Made by a program: the position numbers and the translations under genes
Source of the DNA: Solirubrobacteraceae bacterium
GTDB lineage: Bacteria; Actinomycetota; Thermoleophilia; Solirubrobacterales; Solirubrobacteraceae
NCBI GenBank assembly: GCA_025449845.1
Contig: JANWIP010000013.1
Location: 60,494 to 124,493 of the forward strand
DNA: 64,000 nt
Direction: 5' to 3'
Shown here: piece by piece, positions 57,157 to 64,000 of the stretch
How positions within the stretch are numbered: the stretch's first letter is position 1
How the letters are laid out: each line of letters starts with the position of its first letter
Notes under the pieces: generated by a model
Database searches by the model: none
What the model was told of the DNA's origin: nothing
The model's input: the letters and a program-made list of their open reading frames with translations, nothing else

Positions 57157-60100
57157 ATGTTTGTGCAGTCTGCATTTTTAGGACATGCCGCCCCAGGGCC
57201 AATGAGCCGCCTTATTGGCCTCATTGCTTTGGTCGCTGCTCTCATGATGGGAACGCCAGCGCCTGAAGCGGCGCTATCCGCCACGTCTGGGGCTGCTTGG
57301 GAAATATCGTCAGTTGCGCAGCCCACCAACTTTTCCTCGGCTGACAACGTGAACTGCGAACGTGTTAGCCTTCCGCTTTGTGATCGTTATATAGTCACGA
57401 TCACAAACGTCGGAGCGGCACCGACAAACGGTCAGTCACTAACGATCAGCGATTTGGTTCTCCAGGATGGAGAAGCTGCTACTGGTCTTGAACCCGTCTC
57501 GTTGAGTGGACGGAATCTGGAAGTGGATCCGCGGCTGGAAAGTCATGGTTTTGGTTGGGACTGCAGCCTTGCCACCACCACTTGCACATATGAAGGCACG
57601 GTGGGGTCAGGCGGCACCTTGGTGGTCGACCTTGAATTGAAGGTCAAGACGCCTGGTCTCAGGGGCACTCTTACAAATCTTGTAAGCGTCGCGGGAGGTG
57701 GTGCGCCACGAGCGACCACGACCGAACAGCAGATGATGTCAATCGTGCAGCCTAACTCGCTTGAAGGTGGACCAAGCGTATTTGGGATCGCGGCCTACGG
57801 GATGACGGCCCACATCGAAAATGGGGCTTCTGACGCACAGGCTTTGGATCATCCCTTCGGCCTTACGACGACGGTGGGCTTCAATACTGCCATCGAATTT
57901 CCGGTCGGTGGTGCTCCGTCGCCCGCGAGTGTCACTCCCCCTAGGGATGTCGCCGTCTATCTGCCGCTCGGCCTCGTTGGTGACCCTACTGCGGCGGCGC
58001 GGTGCACCAATGTGCAGTTGATCGCGAGTGGCGGAGCAGAAACCGAATGTCCTAGCTCTAGTCGAATCGGATCGGTTTTGCTTCTCTTTACGCGCGAAGT
58101 GACCGGCAGTGTTCAGCCGCCATTCAGCGGAGGTGCGGTATCAGCCCTCTACAACATGGTTCCGGAGAGGGGTTATCCGGCTGAGTTGGGTTTCAAGGCG
58201 GTCACCAAGCCTGTGATGTTGTACGCGAATGTGGTCCACATGGGCTCCGGATATGCTTTGCGTATCGCAGTGCCGGGTATCCCCACTACGATTGGGGTCA
58301 ACGGTGTGGCGGTGACGTTGTTCGGCGATCCGCGTGCTGCCGACGGCGAATCAAACTCGTCCCAGGCTTTCTTTACGAACCCCGGGAACTGTAGCGCCGG
58401 TCACTTGACAGCGAAGGTCGAAGCCGACTCATGGGCTGCTCCGGCGCAGTGGGTGACTGCAGAAACGGTGGCCTACCCGAGTATCACTGGCTGTGACCTG
58501 CTGCGCTTCGAACCGGAGCTCGAGTTTCGCTCGGAAACCACACAGGCCGAAGAGCCGGCGGGTGAGGAAATCAAGATCAAGCTTCCACAGGCTCTCGATC
58601 GATTTCCCGTTCTCGCAAGCCCCGAGATGAAGAACGTGACGATGACGTTGCCAGCAGGCATGACAGTGTCCCCGGGTGCAGGTGACGGACTGGCAGGTTG
58701 CGATGCGACGGGTCCACACGGGATCGATATGCCCTCCGGCGATCGAACGCCGACTGAGACAGGGGAAGGGGAAGAAATCGGTGCTGATGGTATGAGCCGA
58801 CTGGTGGCGGGGCACTGTCCCCCGTCCTCGCAGATTGGGACTGTCGAGATCTCGACGCCCGTGTTGCCCCAGCCGCTTGAGGGTCGGTTGTATGTGGCCC
58901 AGCCTTCATGCGGTGGCCCGGGCCAGGCGCTCTGCACAACTGCCGATGCGACCAACGGAAACCTTTTCGGCCTATATTTGGAAGCCGAGGGCAGCGGCGT
59001 GGTGGTGAAGCTGCAGGGCAGCCTCTCAGTTAACCCGGCAACGGGTCAGCTGACGGCGAAGTTCCTGGAAAACCCTCAGCTGCCCGTGAGCGAAGTGGTG
59101 CTGCATGTCAAGGGCGGTGGCAGGGCGCCGCTGGCCAACCCGAGGCAGTGTGGCGAAGCACTGGCATACGCCGACCTCACCCCGTGGAGCTCGCCGGTGA
59201 CCCCCGACGCGTTCGTAGCGGCGGGCTTCCCAATCGACTGGGACGGCAACGGAAGCGTATGCCCCGCTGTGCTCCCCTTCGCGCCGACACTCGAAGCCGG
59301 TGCGACAAGTCCACAGGCGGACCACTTCGGCGCATTCACGCTGACGGTGGCGCGGGGTGACCGTCAGCAGGACTTGGCACGTGTGCAGGTGAAGATGCCG
59401 GTAGGTCTTCTAGGAATGCTTTCAAAGGTGCCGCTGTGCGAAGAACCGCAGGCCGCCCAGGGCGCATGTTCGGAAGCAAGCAGGATCGGGACCACTTCGG
59501 CTGCGGCGGGTTCTGGGCCGCAGCCGCTGTGGGTGCAGGGCAGGGTGTATTTGACAGGACCTTATGCCGGCGCTCCATTTGGCCTGTCAATCGTCGTGCC
59601 TGCTGTGGCGGGGCCGTTCAACCTCGGCAACGTGGTGGTGCGCTCCCGGATCGACGTCGACCCCAACACGACCCAGCTGACGGTCACGAGCGATCCGCTG
59701 CCGCAGTTCCGCGATGGAGTGCCGTTGAGGATCCAGAAGCTCAACGTGGCCATAGACCTCGAAGGGTTCATCTTCAATCCCACCAGCTGTACCGCCAAGC
59801 AGATCGAAGCTACGCTTGAAGCCCAGCAGGGCGCCTCGTCGAAGTTGACAACTCCCTTCGCCGTTGAAGGTTGCAAGGGTCTGCCTTTCAAGCCGACGTT
59901 CAAGGTGTCAAGCCAGGCAAAGACATCCAAGGCCAAAGGCGCGAGCCTGGATGTGACGGTCACATCCGGGGCTGGTCAGGCCAACATCAAGTCGGTCGCC
60001 GTGAGCCTGCCCAAGCAGCTCCCCGCGAGGCTGACCACGATCCAGAAGGCCTGCCCGGAGGCGACGTTCGCTCAGAACCCTGCCACGTGTCCTCCGCAGT

Positions 60101-60531
60101 CCGCCGTGGGCGTCGTAAAGGCTGTGACGCCCGTCCTGAATCTTCCGCTCACCGGCCCCGCTTATCTTGTCTCGCACGGTGGCGCGGCGTTCCCGGACCT
60201 TGTCGTGATCCTGCAGGGTCAGGGTGTGCGGTTCAATCTCACGGGGGGCATCAACATCTCCAAGCAGGGAATCACCAGCAGCACCTTCGCCAGTGTGCCG
60301 GACGCGCCGATCACGAGCTTCGAGCTGAAGCTGCCCGAGGGTCCGCACTCCGCGTTGGCAGCCACGCTGCCCGCCAAAGCTAATGGCAGCCTGTGCGGCA
60401 CAAAGCTGACGATGCCCACGACAATCACCGGGCAGAACAATGCGCAGATCAAGCAGAGCACCAAGATCACAGTGACGGGCTGCCCGAAGGTCAAGAAAGC
60501 AAAGAAGGCAAAGGCGAAGACGAAGAAGTGA
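57157..60531 (+). CDS. Very large secreted surface protein with C-terminal Lys-rich tail
   Basis: Protein of 1124 residues. The signal peptide is SRLIGLIALVAALMMGTPAPEAALS; the likely start is ATG 57157 or, giving a better signal length, ATG 57202. The mature protein has an N-terminal beta-sandwich-like part (YIVTITNVGAAPTNGQSLTISDLVLQDG). Then come repeated modules with CPxSSxIG (TECPSSSRIGSVLL, HCPPSSQIGTVEI, CSEASRIGTTSA, CPPQSAVGVVKA), FNPTSCTAKQIEATL and LPFKPTFKVSSQAKTSKAKGASLDV, and a KKAKKAKAKTKK end. These CPxSSxIG/FNPTSC modules occur in giant proteins of Solirubrobacterales-like genomes. Function unknown; probably a cell-surface protein co-expressed with the upstream propeller protein. 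Confidence 0.8.
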   Translation: MFVQSAFLGHAAPGPMSRLIGLIALVAALMMGTPAPEAALSATSGAAWEISSVAQPTNFSSADNVNCERVSLPLCDRYIVTITNVGAAPTNGQSLTISDLVLQDGEAATGLEPVSLSGRNLEVDPRLESHGFGWDCSLATTTCTYEGTVGSGGTLVVDLELKVKTPGLRGTLTNLVSVAGGGAPRATTTEQQMMSIVQPNSLEGGPSVFGIAAYGMTAHIENGASDAQALDHPFGLTTTVGFNTAIEFPVGGAPSPASVTPPRDVAVYLPLGLVGDPTAAARCTNVQLIASGGAETECPSSSRIGSVLLLFTREVTGSVQPPFSGGAVSALYNMVPERGYPAELGFKAVTKPVMLYANVVHMGSGYALRIAVPGIPTTIGVNGVAVTLFGDPRAADGESNSSQAFFTNPGNCSAGHLTAKVEADSWAAPAQWVTAETVAYPSITGCDLLRFEPELEFRSETTQAEEPAGEEIKIKLPQALDRFPVLASPEMKNVTMTLPAGMTVSPGAGDGLAGCDATGPHGIDMPSGDRTPTETGEGEEIGADGMSRLVAGHCPPSSQIGTVEISTPVLPQPLEGRLYVAQPSCGGPGQALCTTADATNGNLFGLYLEAEGSGVVVKLQGSLSVNPATGQLTAKFLENPQLPVSEVVLHVKGGGRAPLANPRQCGEALAYADLTPWSSPVTPDAFVAAGFPIDWDGNGSVCPAVLPFAPTLEAGATSPQADHFGAFTLTVARGDRQQDLARVQVKMPVGLLGMLSKVPLCEEPQAAQGACSEASRIGTTSAAAGSGPQPLWVQGRVYLTGPYAGAPFGLSIVVPAVAGPFNLGNVVVRSRIDVDPNTTQLTVTSDPLPQFRDGVPLRIQKLNVAIDLEGFIFNPTSCTAKQIEATLEAQQGASSKLTTPFAVEGCKGLPFKPTFKVSSQAKTSKAKGASLDVTVTSGAGQANIKSVAVSLPKQLPARLTTIQKACPEATFAQNPATCPPQSAVGVVKAVTPVLNLPLTGPAYLVSHGGAAFPDLVVILQGQGVRFNLTGGINISKQGITSSTFASVPDAPITSFELKLPEGPHSALAATLPAKANGSLCGTKLTMPTTITGQNNAQIKQSTKITVTGCPKVKKAKKAKAKTKK

Positions 60532-60539
60532 AGAAGGCA

Positions 60540-60557
60540 GGAGCGCAAGCGCGCTCC
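60540..60557 (+). terminator. Hairpin after the large secreted-protein gene
   Basis: GGAGCGC and GCGCTCC pair around AAGC, 8 bases after the stop. No T-run follows. A second palindrome (CGGCCAG TG CTGGCCG) is at 60589-60604. The rest of the gap to 60650 is empty. Confidence 0.45.
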
Positions 60558-60649
60558 GTGTAACGTGTCAGCGCGGGACCCGCCCGGCCGGCCAGTGCTG
60601 GCCGCCCAAGGGTGCTCGCTGCCGCGTAAAGCTCTAGTTTGGGCTGTCT

Positions 60650-61870
60650 ATGGTCCTGTTCCTGCACAGCCGCTACCGCGTAACGGGTGGAGAGGAGCGC
60701 GTGGTGGCGGACCTTGCATGGCTCGTGCGCGAGCACCTGGGCGAGCCGGTGCAGACGCTAACGCGCGACTCTGGCGCGCTGGGCCGAACGCAAGCGGCGG
60801 CGGGCTTGCTGCGCGGCGGCTTGGACGCGACACAGGTTGCGCAGCGAGTGCTGCAGACCAAGGCGCGCATAGTCCATGCCCACAACCTGCACCCCACGCT
60901 GGGATGGCGTGCGCTGAGGGCCGCACGCGAAGCTGGCGCGTGCGTGGTGTTGCACCTGCACCAGTATCGCTTGGTGTGCGCCAACGGGGTGTGCTTTACG
61001 CGCGGCGAAGAGTGCACTCGCTGCCACGGGCGTAACACCCTGCCGGGCGTGCTGCGTAATTGCCGCGGCAGCCGCATGGAGGCCCTGACCTATGGTGCGA
61101 GCCTGGCGTTATGGCAGCAGAAACTGGTGGAGCAGGCCGACGCGGTGGTGGTCCCTAGCGAGTTCGCAAAGGAGCGTCTGCGCCAACTGGGCGCGCCGCT
61201 GCCGTGGGAGCGGGTGCACGTGTTGGCGCCTCCGCTGCGCAGCTTCGCGGCGAGCTCCCACGCGGCCAGCGGCAAACATGCACTCGTCGTGTCTCGCCTG
61301 GCGCCTGAGAAGGGTGTGGACGTAGCGATCGAGGCGTGTCGCCGAGCGGGCAAGCCGCTGGTGGTGGCGGGCGATGGTCCCGACTTGCAGAAGCTACGCG
61401 CACAGGCCGCGGGCGGCGAAGTGCAGTTCCTGGGGCACGTCCAGGATGAGCGCTTGGCGCGGCTGCGTCGCGAGGCCGCGCTCGCGCTGGTCCCTTCGCG
61501 CTCGGCCGAGACGTTTGGCATGGCGGCAGCCGAGGCGATGGCCGCGGGCGTGCCCGTGGCTGCCAGCGCCGTGGGGGGATTAGCGGAGCTGGTTGGGGCG
61601 GAGAGTTTGGATCAGACCGAAGGCTTGTTTGGAGGGGGGGCAGTCGTGGCGCCCGGCGACGTGGCGCAGCTTGCAAGTACCGTCGCGCGACTTTGGGCTG
61701 ATGCATCGATCGGTGAGCGTGGACTGCGCCGCGTGCGGGCTGTCTGTGCGCCGGCCGTCGTGGCGGAGGGGTTGGGCAAGGTGTATGCCGCGGCGATCAG
61801 TTCAGCGGCACTCTCGACCTCTGGGGCGGGCGTTACTTCCACGCTGCCCACCCCTCGCGCGGGGCGCTGA
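60650..61870 (+). CDS. GT4-family glycosyltransferase with cysteine cluster
   Basis: GT-B-fold glycosyltransferase of 406 residues. Seen: VLFLHSRYRVTGGEERVVADLAWLV at the N-terminus, HAHNLHPTLGWRALRAA near 80, LHLHQYRLVCANGVCFTRGEECTRCHGRNTLPGVLRNCRGSR near 103-144, whose four or five cysteines could bind zinc or hold a disulfide, ALVVSRLAPEKGVDVAIEACRRAG near 210, and LVPSRSAETFGMAAAEAMAAGVPVAASAVGGLAELVG near 285 with the EX7E motif. The GGEERVV opening and cysteine cluster mark a recognisable subgroup of polysaccharide GT4 enzymes. Donor and acceptor unknown. ATG 60650. Confidence 0.87.
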   Translation: MVLFLHSRYRVTGGEERVVADLAWLVREHLGEPVQTLTRDSGALGRTQAAAGLLRGGLDATQVAQRVLQTKARIVHAHNLHPTLGWRALRAAREAGACVVLHLHQYRLVCANGVCFTRGEECTRCHGRNTLPGVLRNCRGSRMEALTYGASLALWQQKLVEQADAVVVPSEFAKERLRQLGAPLPWERVHVLAPPLRSFAASSHAASGKHALVVSRLAPEKGVDVAIEACRRAGKPLVVAGDGPDLQKLRAQAAGGEVQFLGHVQDERLARLRREAALALVPSRSAETFGMAAAEAMAAGVPVAASAVGGLAELVGAESLDQTEGLFGGGAVVAPGDVAQLASTVARLWADASIGERGLRRVRAVCAPAVVAEGLGKVYAAAISSAALSTSGAGVTSTLPTPRAGR

Positions 61871-61887
61871 ATCCATAAGCTGCGCTG

Positions 61888-62883
61888 GTGAGCGTGCAGC
61901 GATGGAGCAGTCCCTCAGAGCCGGTGGCCCGCCACGCGCGCAGGGAAGCAGAAGAACGACTGCAGGGCAGGTATGAGGTTCGGGTGCTTGAGCCTTCGCC
62001 GCCTACAGTTACCAAGGCGCCGTGGTTCGCGGACGACCCAATTGCTCTAGGTGAAGGTCCCTTCGCTCGTTCAGTGGTATCGCCCGTGAGCAACGGGGAC
62101 GTTCAATGGGATGAGCTGGCGCGGGGGGATGAGGAACTGGCCGAATGGTGTGCGAGCCGCTGGTTGGGCGCATGGCGGCGCCTTGAGCAACCGCCTGAGC
62201 ATCTGGTGCGTACCAGAAGTGCCTTGCACAAGGTGGCCGAGCATGTGATCTCACCGACGCGCAAACGTGCCAACGGCAAGATCGCCTTGCGCTATACGTG
62301 GGGCGGTTTCGGCACGCCTTTCTTCGGCAACGACGTACAGATAAGGGTGGCCGGTGATGCCTTGATCGTGCAGGTGGGCGAGCGTGTACAGCACGGCCGC
62401 CTTACGACACTGGAGGATGCGGCGGAGTTCATCGGCTATGACCTGACCCGCTACGACCTCGCGGGCGCCGATGAGCCGTTGGAGGTGGACGCCGATGCCT
62501 CATGCTGGCTGGGCGACTGGTTTGGGTTTGCCTCTTCCGTGTTGCAGCAGCTGCGCGCGGAGTCCCCCAATGAGCTGGAGGTAAGCCGAGTGCAGCTGTG
62601 GCCCGAGCACTTTGATCTGGCCGTGGAACTGGGCAGCGAGCAGGAGGGTCGTCGCGCGACATATGGCATGTCCCCAGGCGATCAGCAGCACGAGGAGCCT
62701 TATGTGTATGTGTCGCCTTGGGAGGGGGTGCCCGATGACGCCGTGTTGTGGAACGCGCGGGGTTTTCGCGGCGCTGAGCTGAGCTACGACGAGTTGCTGC
62801 GGGATGGGGATCAACGCGAGCAAGCGTTGGCTTTCCTGCGCGAGCGTCGCAACGCATTGGCGCAGAGCCGTGGGGCGCAATGA
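61888..62883 (+). CDS. Hypothetical soluble protein of 331 residues
   Basis: Protein without signal peptide or membrane segment that I do not recognise. It is acidic and Trp-rich: KAPWFADDPIALGEG, CASRWLGAWRRL, RYTWGGFGTPFFGNDVQIRVAGDALIVQVGE, SCWLGDWFGFASSVLQQLR, WPEHFDLAVELG, PYVYVSPWEG. The end (WNARGFRGAELSYDELLRDGDQREQALAFLRERRNAL) is helical. I recall similar hypothetical proteins widely in actinobacteria with no known function. It starts at GTG 61888; the stop overlaps the next ATG as ATGA, so it is coupled to the dehydratase-like gene. Confidence 0.6.
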   Translation: MSVQRWSSPSEPVARHARREAEERLQGRYEVRVLEPSPPTVTKAPWFADDPIALGEGPFARSVVSPVSNGDVQWDELARGDEELAEWCASRWLGAWRRLEQPPEHLVRTRSALHKVAEHVISPTRKRANGKIALRYTWGGFGTPFFGNDVQIRVAGDALIVQVGERVQHGRLTTLEDAAEFIGYDLTRYDLAGADEPLEVDADASCWLGDWFGFASSVLQQLRAESPNELEVSRVQLWPEHFDLAVELGSEQEGRRATYGMSPGDQQHEEPYVYVSPWEGVPDDAVLWNARGFRGAELSYDELLRDGDQREQALAFLRERRNALAQSRGAQ

Positions 62884-63848
62884 GTAGGCGAGCGCTCGTC
62901 ACGGGTCTTACCGGCCAGGACGGCTCGTTCCTGGCTGAGCTGCTGCTAGAGCAGGGCTACGCGGTGACCGGCATGGTGCGCGGTCCGGCGGAGCGAGACC
63001 TGGGCTGCTCCGAGCATTTGCGTGAGCGCCTGACGCTTGTGCAGGGTGATCTTCTGCAACCGCTGAGCCTGCGCGCGGCGGTCGAGCAGGTGTCCCCGAC
63101 GGAGATCTACCACCTGGGGGCGCCCTCTTTCGTGCCTGACTCTTGGCAGCGCCCTGAGGAGACAATGCGGGCGATTACCGGCGCCTCGGCAGCGCTGCTT
63201 GAAGCCGTGCGCGAGCTGGACCCCTCAATCCGCGTCTACATAGCTGCCTCGGGCGCGATCTTCGGCAACGCCGGTGTCTGGCCCCAAAGCGAGGACACCC
63301 CCTGTCGCCCCGACACCCCCTACGCCGTGGCCAAGCTGGCAAGCCACCAGTTAGTTGGCGCCTTGCGCGGTCACGATGGCCTATGGGCTTGCTCGGGGAT
63401 CGTCTTCAACCACGAGTCCGAGCGTAGGCCGCTGCAGTTTGTGACGCGCAAGATCACTCGCGGCGCGGCCGAAATCGCGCTAGGCAGGCGCAGCGAGCTT
63501 ACGGTGGGTGACCTGGATGCCGTGCGTGACTGGTCCTTTGCAGGCGACATCATGCACGGCGCCTGGCTGATGCTCCAGCAGGAGCAGCCCGAGGACTACG
63601 TGCTGGCCGGTGGCGTAGCCCGCACCGTCGGTGAGCTGGCAAGCGCGGCCTTCGCCTGCGTAGGGCTCCAGGCCGAGCCGTATCTGCGCGTTGATCCTGC
63701 GCTCGTGCGAGCCAGCGAGGGGACGCCGAGCGTTGGAGATCCAAGCCGGGCTCACGCACGGCTGGGCTGGCAGCCCAAAGTCTCTTTTGAGGAGCTTGTG
63801 CAGCGGATGGTGCGGGCAGATCTGGAGGCGCTGGGTCCAAGTAGATGA
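62880..63848 (+). CDS. GDP-mannose 4,6-dehydratase-like NAD-dependent epimerase/dehydratase
   Basis: Extended short-chain dehydrogenase of 322 residues. Seen: ALVTGLTGQDGSFLAELLLEQGYAVTGMVRG at the N-terminus, the form found in GDP-mannose 4,6-dehydratases; EIYHLGAPSFVPDSWQRPEETM near 80; YIAASGAIFGNAG; PYAVAKLASHQL near 147, with the YxxxK pair; and FNHESERRPLQFVTRKITR near 178, the usual FNHESPRRG region of Gmd. True Gmd proteins are a little longer, so a related sugar-nucleotide dehydratase is also possible. It makes an activated deoxysugar for the surface glycan. ATG 62880 overlaps the previous stop. The 3' end is tandemly repeated to the window edge. Confidence 0.82.
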   Translation: MSRRALVTGLTGQDGSFLAELLLEQGYAVTGMVRGPAERDLGCSEHLRERLTLVQGDLLQPLSLRAAVEQVSPTEIYHLGAPSFVPDSWQRPEETMRAITGASAALLEAVRELDPSIRVYIAASGAIFGNAGVWPQSEDTPCRPDTPYAVAKLASHQLVGALRGHDGLWACSGIVFNHESERRPLQFVTRKITRGAAEIALGRRSELTVGDLDAVRDWSFAGDIMHGAWLMLQQEQPEDYVLAGGVARTVGELASAAFACVGLQAEPYLRVDPALVRASEGTPSVGDPSRAHARLGWQPKVSFEELVQRMVRADLEALGPSR

Positions 63849-64000
63849 CGGATCCGCGGGTTCTGGGGTCACAAGTGGCGGCCGATCTGCAGGTGCTGAG
63901 CCCAAGTAGGCGGCCGATCTGCAGGTGCTGAGCCCAAGTAGGCGGCCGATCTGCAGGTGCTGAGCCCAAGTAGGCGGCCGATCTGCAGGTGCTGAGCCCA
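63816..64000 (+). repeat. Tandem 32-bp repeats of a gene 3' end, running off the window
   Basis: The last 32 bases of the dehydratase-like gene (from 63816) are copied. A diverged 33-bp copy occupies 63848-63880, then near-identical 32-bp copies start at 63881, 63913, 63945 and 63977, the last cut by the window edge. The gene stop is part of AGATGA, giving an ATGA at 63845; the frame from that ATG runs through two copies to a TGA that overlaps a later GTG (GTGCTGA). A period of 32 is 2 modulo 3. The gene it leads to is outside the window. Confidence 0.9.

Overview
The window is GC-rich, densely packed chromosomal DNA from an actinobacterium. The best guess is class Thermoleophilia (Solirubrobacterales-like). 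This is inferred from very long secreted proteins with the opening CRAYELVTPP or the tail FNPTSC/LPFKP plus a Lys-rich end, from a biotin-dependent acyl-CoA carboxylase with a separate epsilon-like subunit, from glucosyl-3-phosphoglycerate synthase, and from GTG starts with stop/start overlaps. I see no rRNA, tRNA, CRISPR array, insertion sequence or phage gene.

Layout. 1-13.2 kb: 3' end of fumarase, an MrfA/Hrq1-type helicase, gpgS and its phosphatase (glucosylglycerate synthesis), an orphan CopG-like antitoxin, gpsA, a sugar-lactone oxidase, a PLP-dependent aldolase-like protein, a shortened glycerate-kinase-like protein, a split LigD (polymerase and ligase as two genes) and a DtxR-type metal regulator. 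13.2-24.6 kb: an aminotransferase, a membrane glycosyltransferase, sucCD, a HAD enzyme, a metallo-beta-lactamase-fold hydrolase, and a three-gene operon of GT2, a small membrane protein and a DUF2142 protein. 24.7-41.9 kb: carbon and sulfur metabolism. This holds the acyl-CoA carboxylase alpha subunit, the assimilatory sulfate operon sir-cysH-tauE-cysD-cysN, the epsilon-like subunit, a broken DUF6338 gene, a GMC oxidoreductase trio, the carboxylase beta subunit, asd and a B12-dependent acyl-CoA mutase large subunit. Alpha, epsilon and beta subunits plus the mutase point to propionyl-/methylmalonyl-CoA metabolism. 42-64 kb: a cell-envelope polysaccharide and surface region with a nucleotide-sugar decarboxylase/epimerase, a priming sugar transferase, a methyltransferase, an O-antigen-ligase-like protein, several glycosyltransferases and four secreted proteins. 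The secreted-protein block at 54.0-57 kb is visibly AT-richer than the rest.

The most unusual signal is a recurring one. At many gene-gene junctions the short segment carrying the stop codon of one gene and the start codon of the next is tandemly copied, giving strings of tiny open frames. At 4318, 8436, 17957, 19982, 34471 and 50418, and at gene ends 5752 and 63816, the repeat period is almost always 2 modulo 3 (17, 29, 32, 35, 38, 44). With overlapping stop/start sites of the ATGA, GTGA or TGATG type, that is the one phase in which each copy ends exactly where the next begins. A ribosome could therefore pass down the whole string by termination and re-initiation. Arrays at junctions that are not overlapping have periods of 24 or 15. 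I read the pattern as duplication of translationally coupled junctions filtered by selection for coupling, possibly an expression rheostat.

Other unexplained elements are a pair of 31-bp imperfect palindromes with a compensatory base change (928 and 5645), a 43-bp structured repeat inserted inside a coding region at 20208 and again in the sir leader at 32901, and a twin-operator-like site at 26851 beside a TTGACG promoter.
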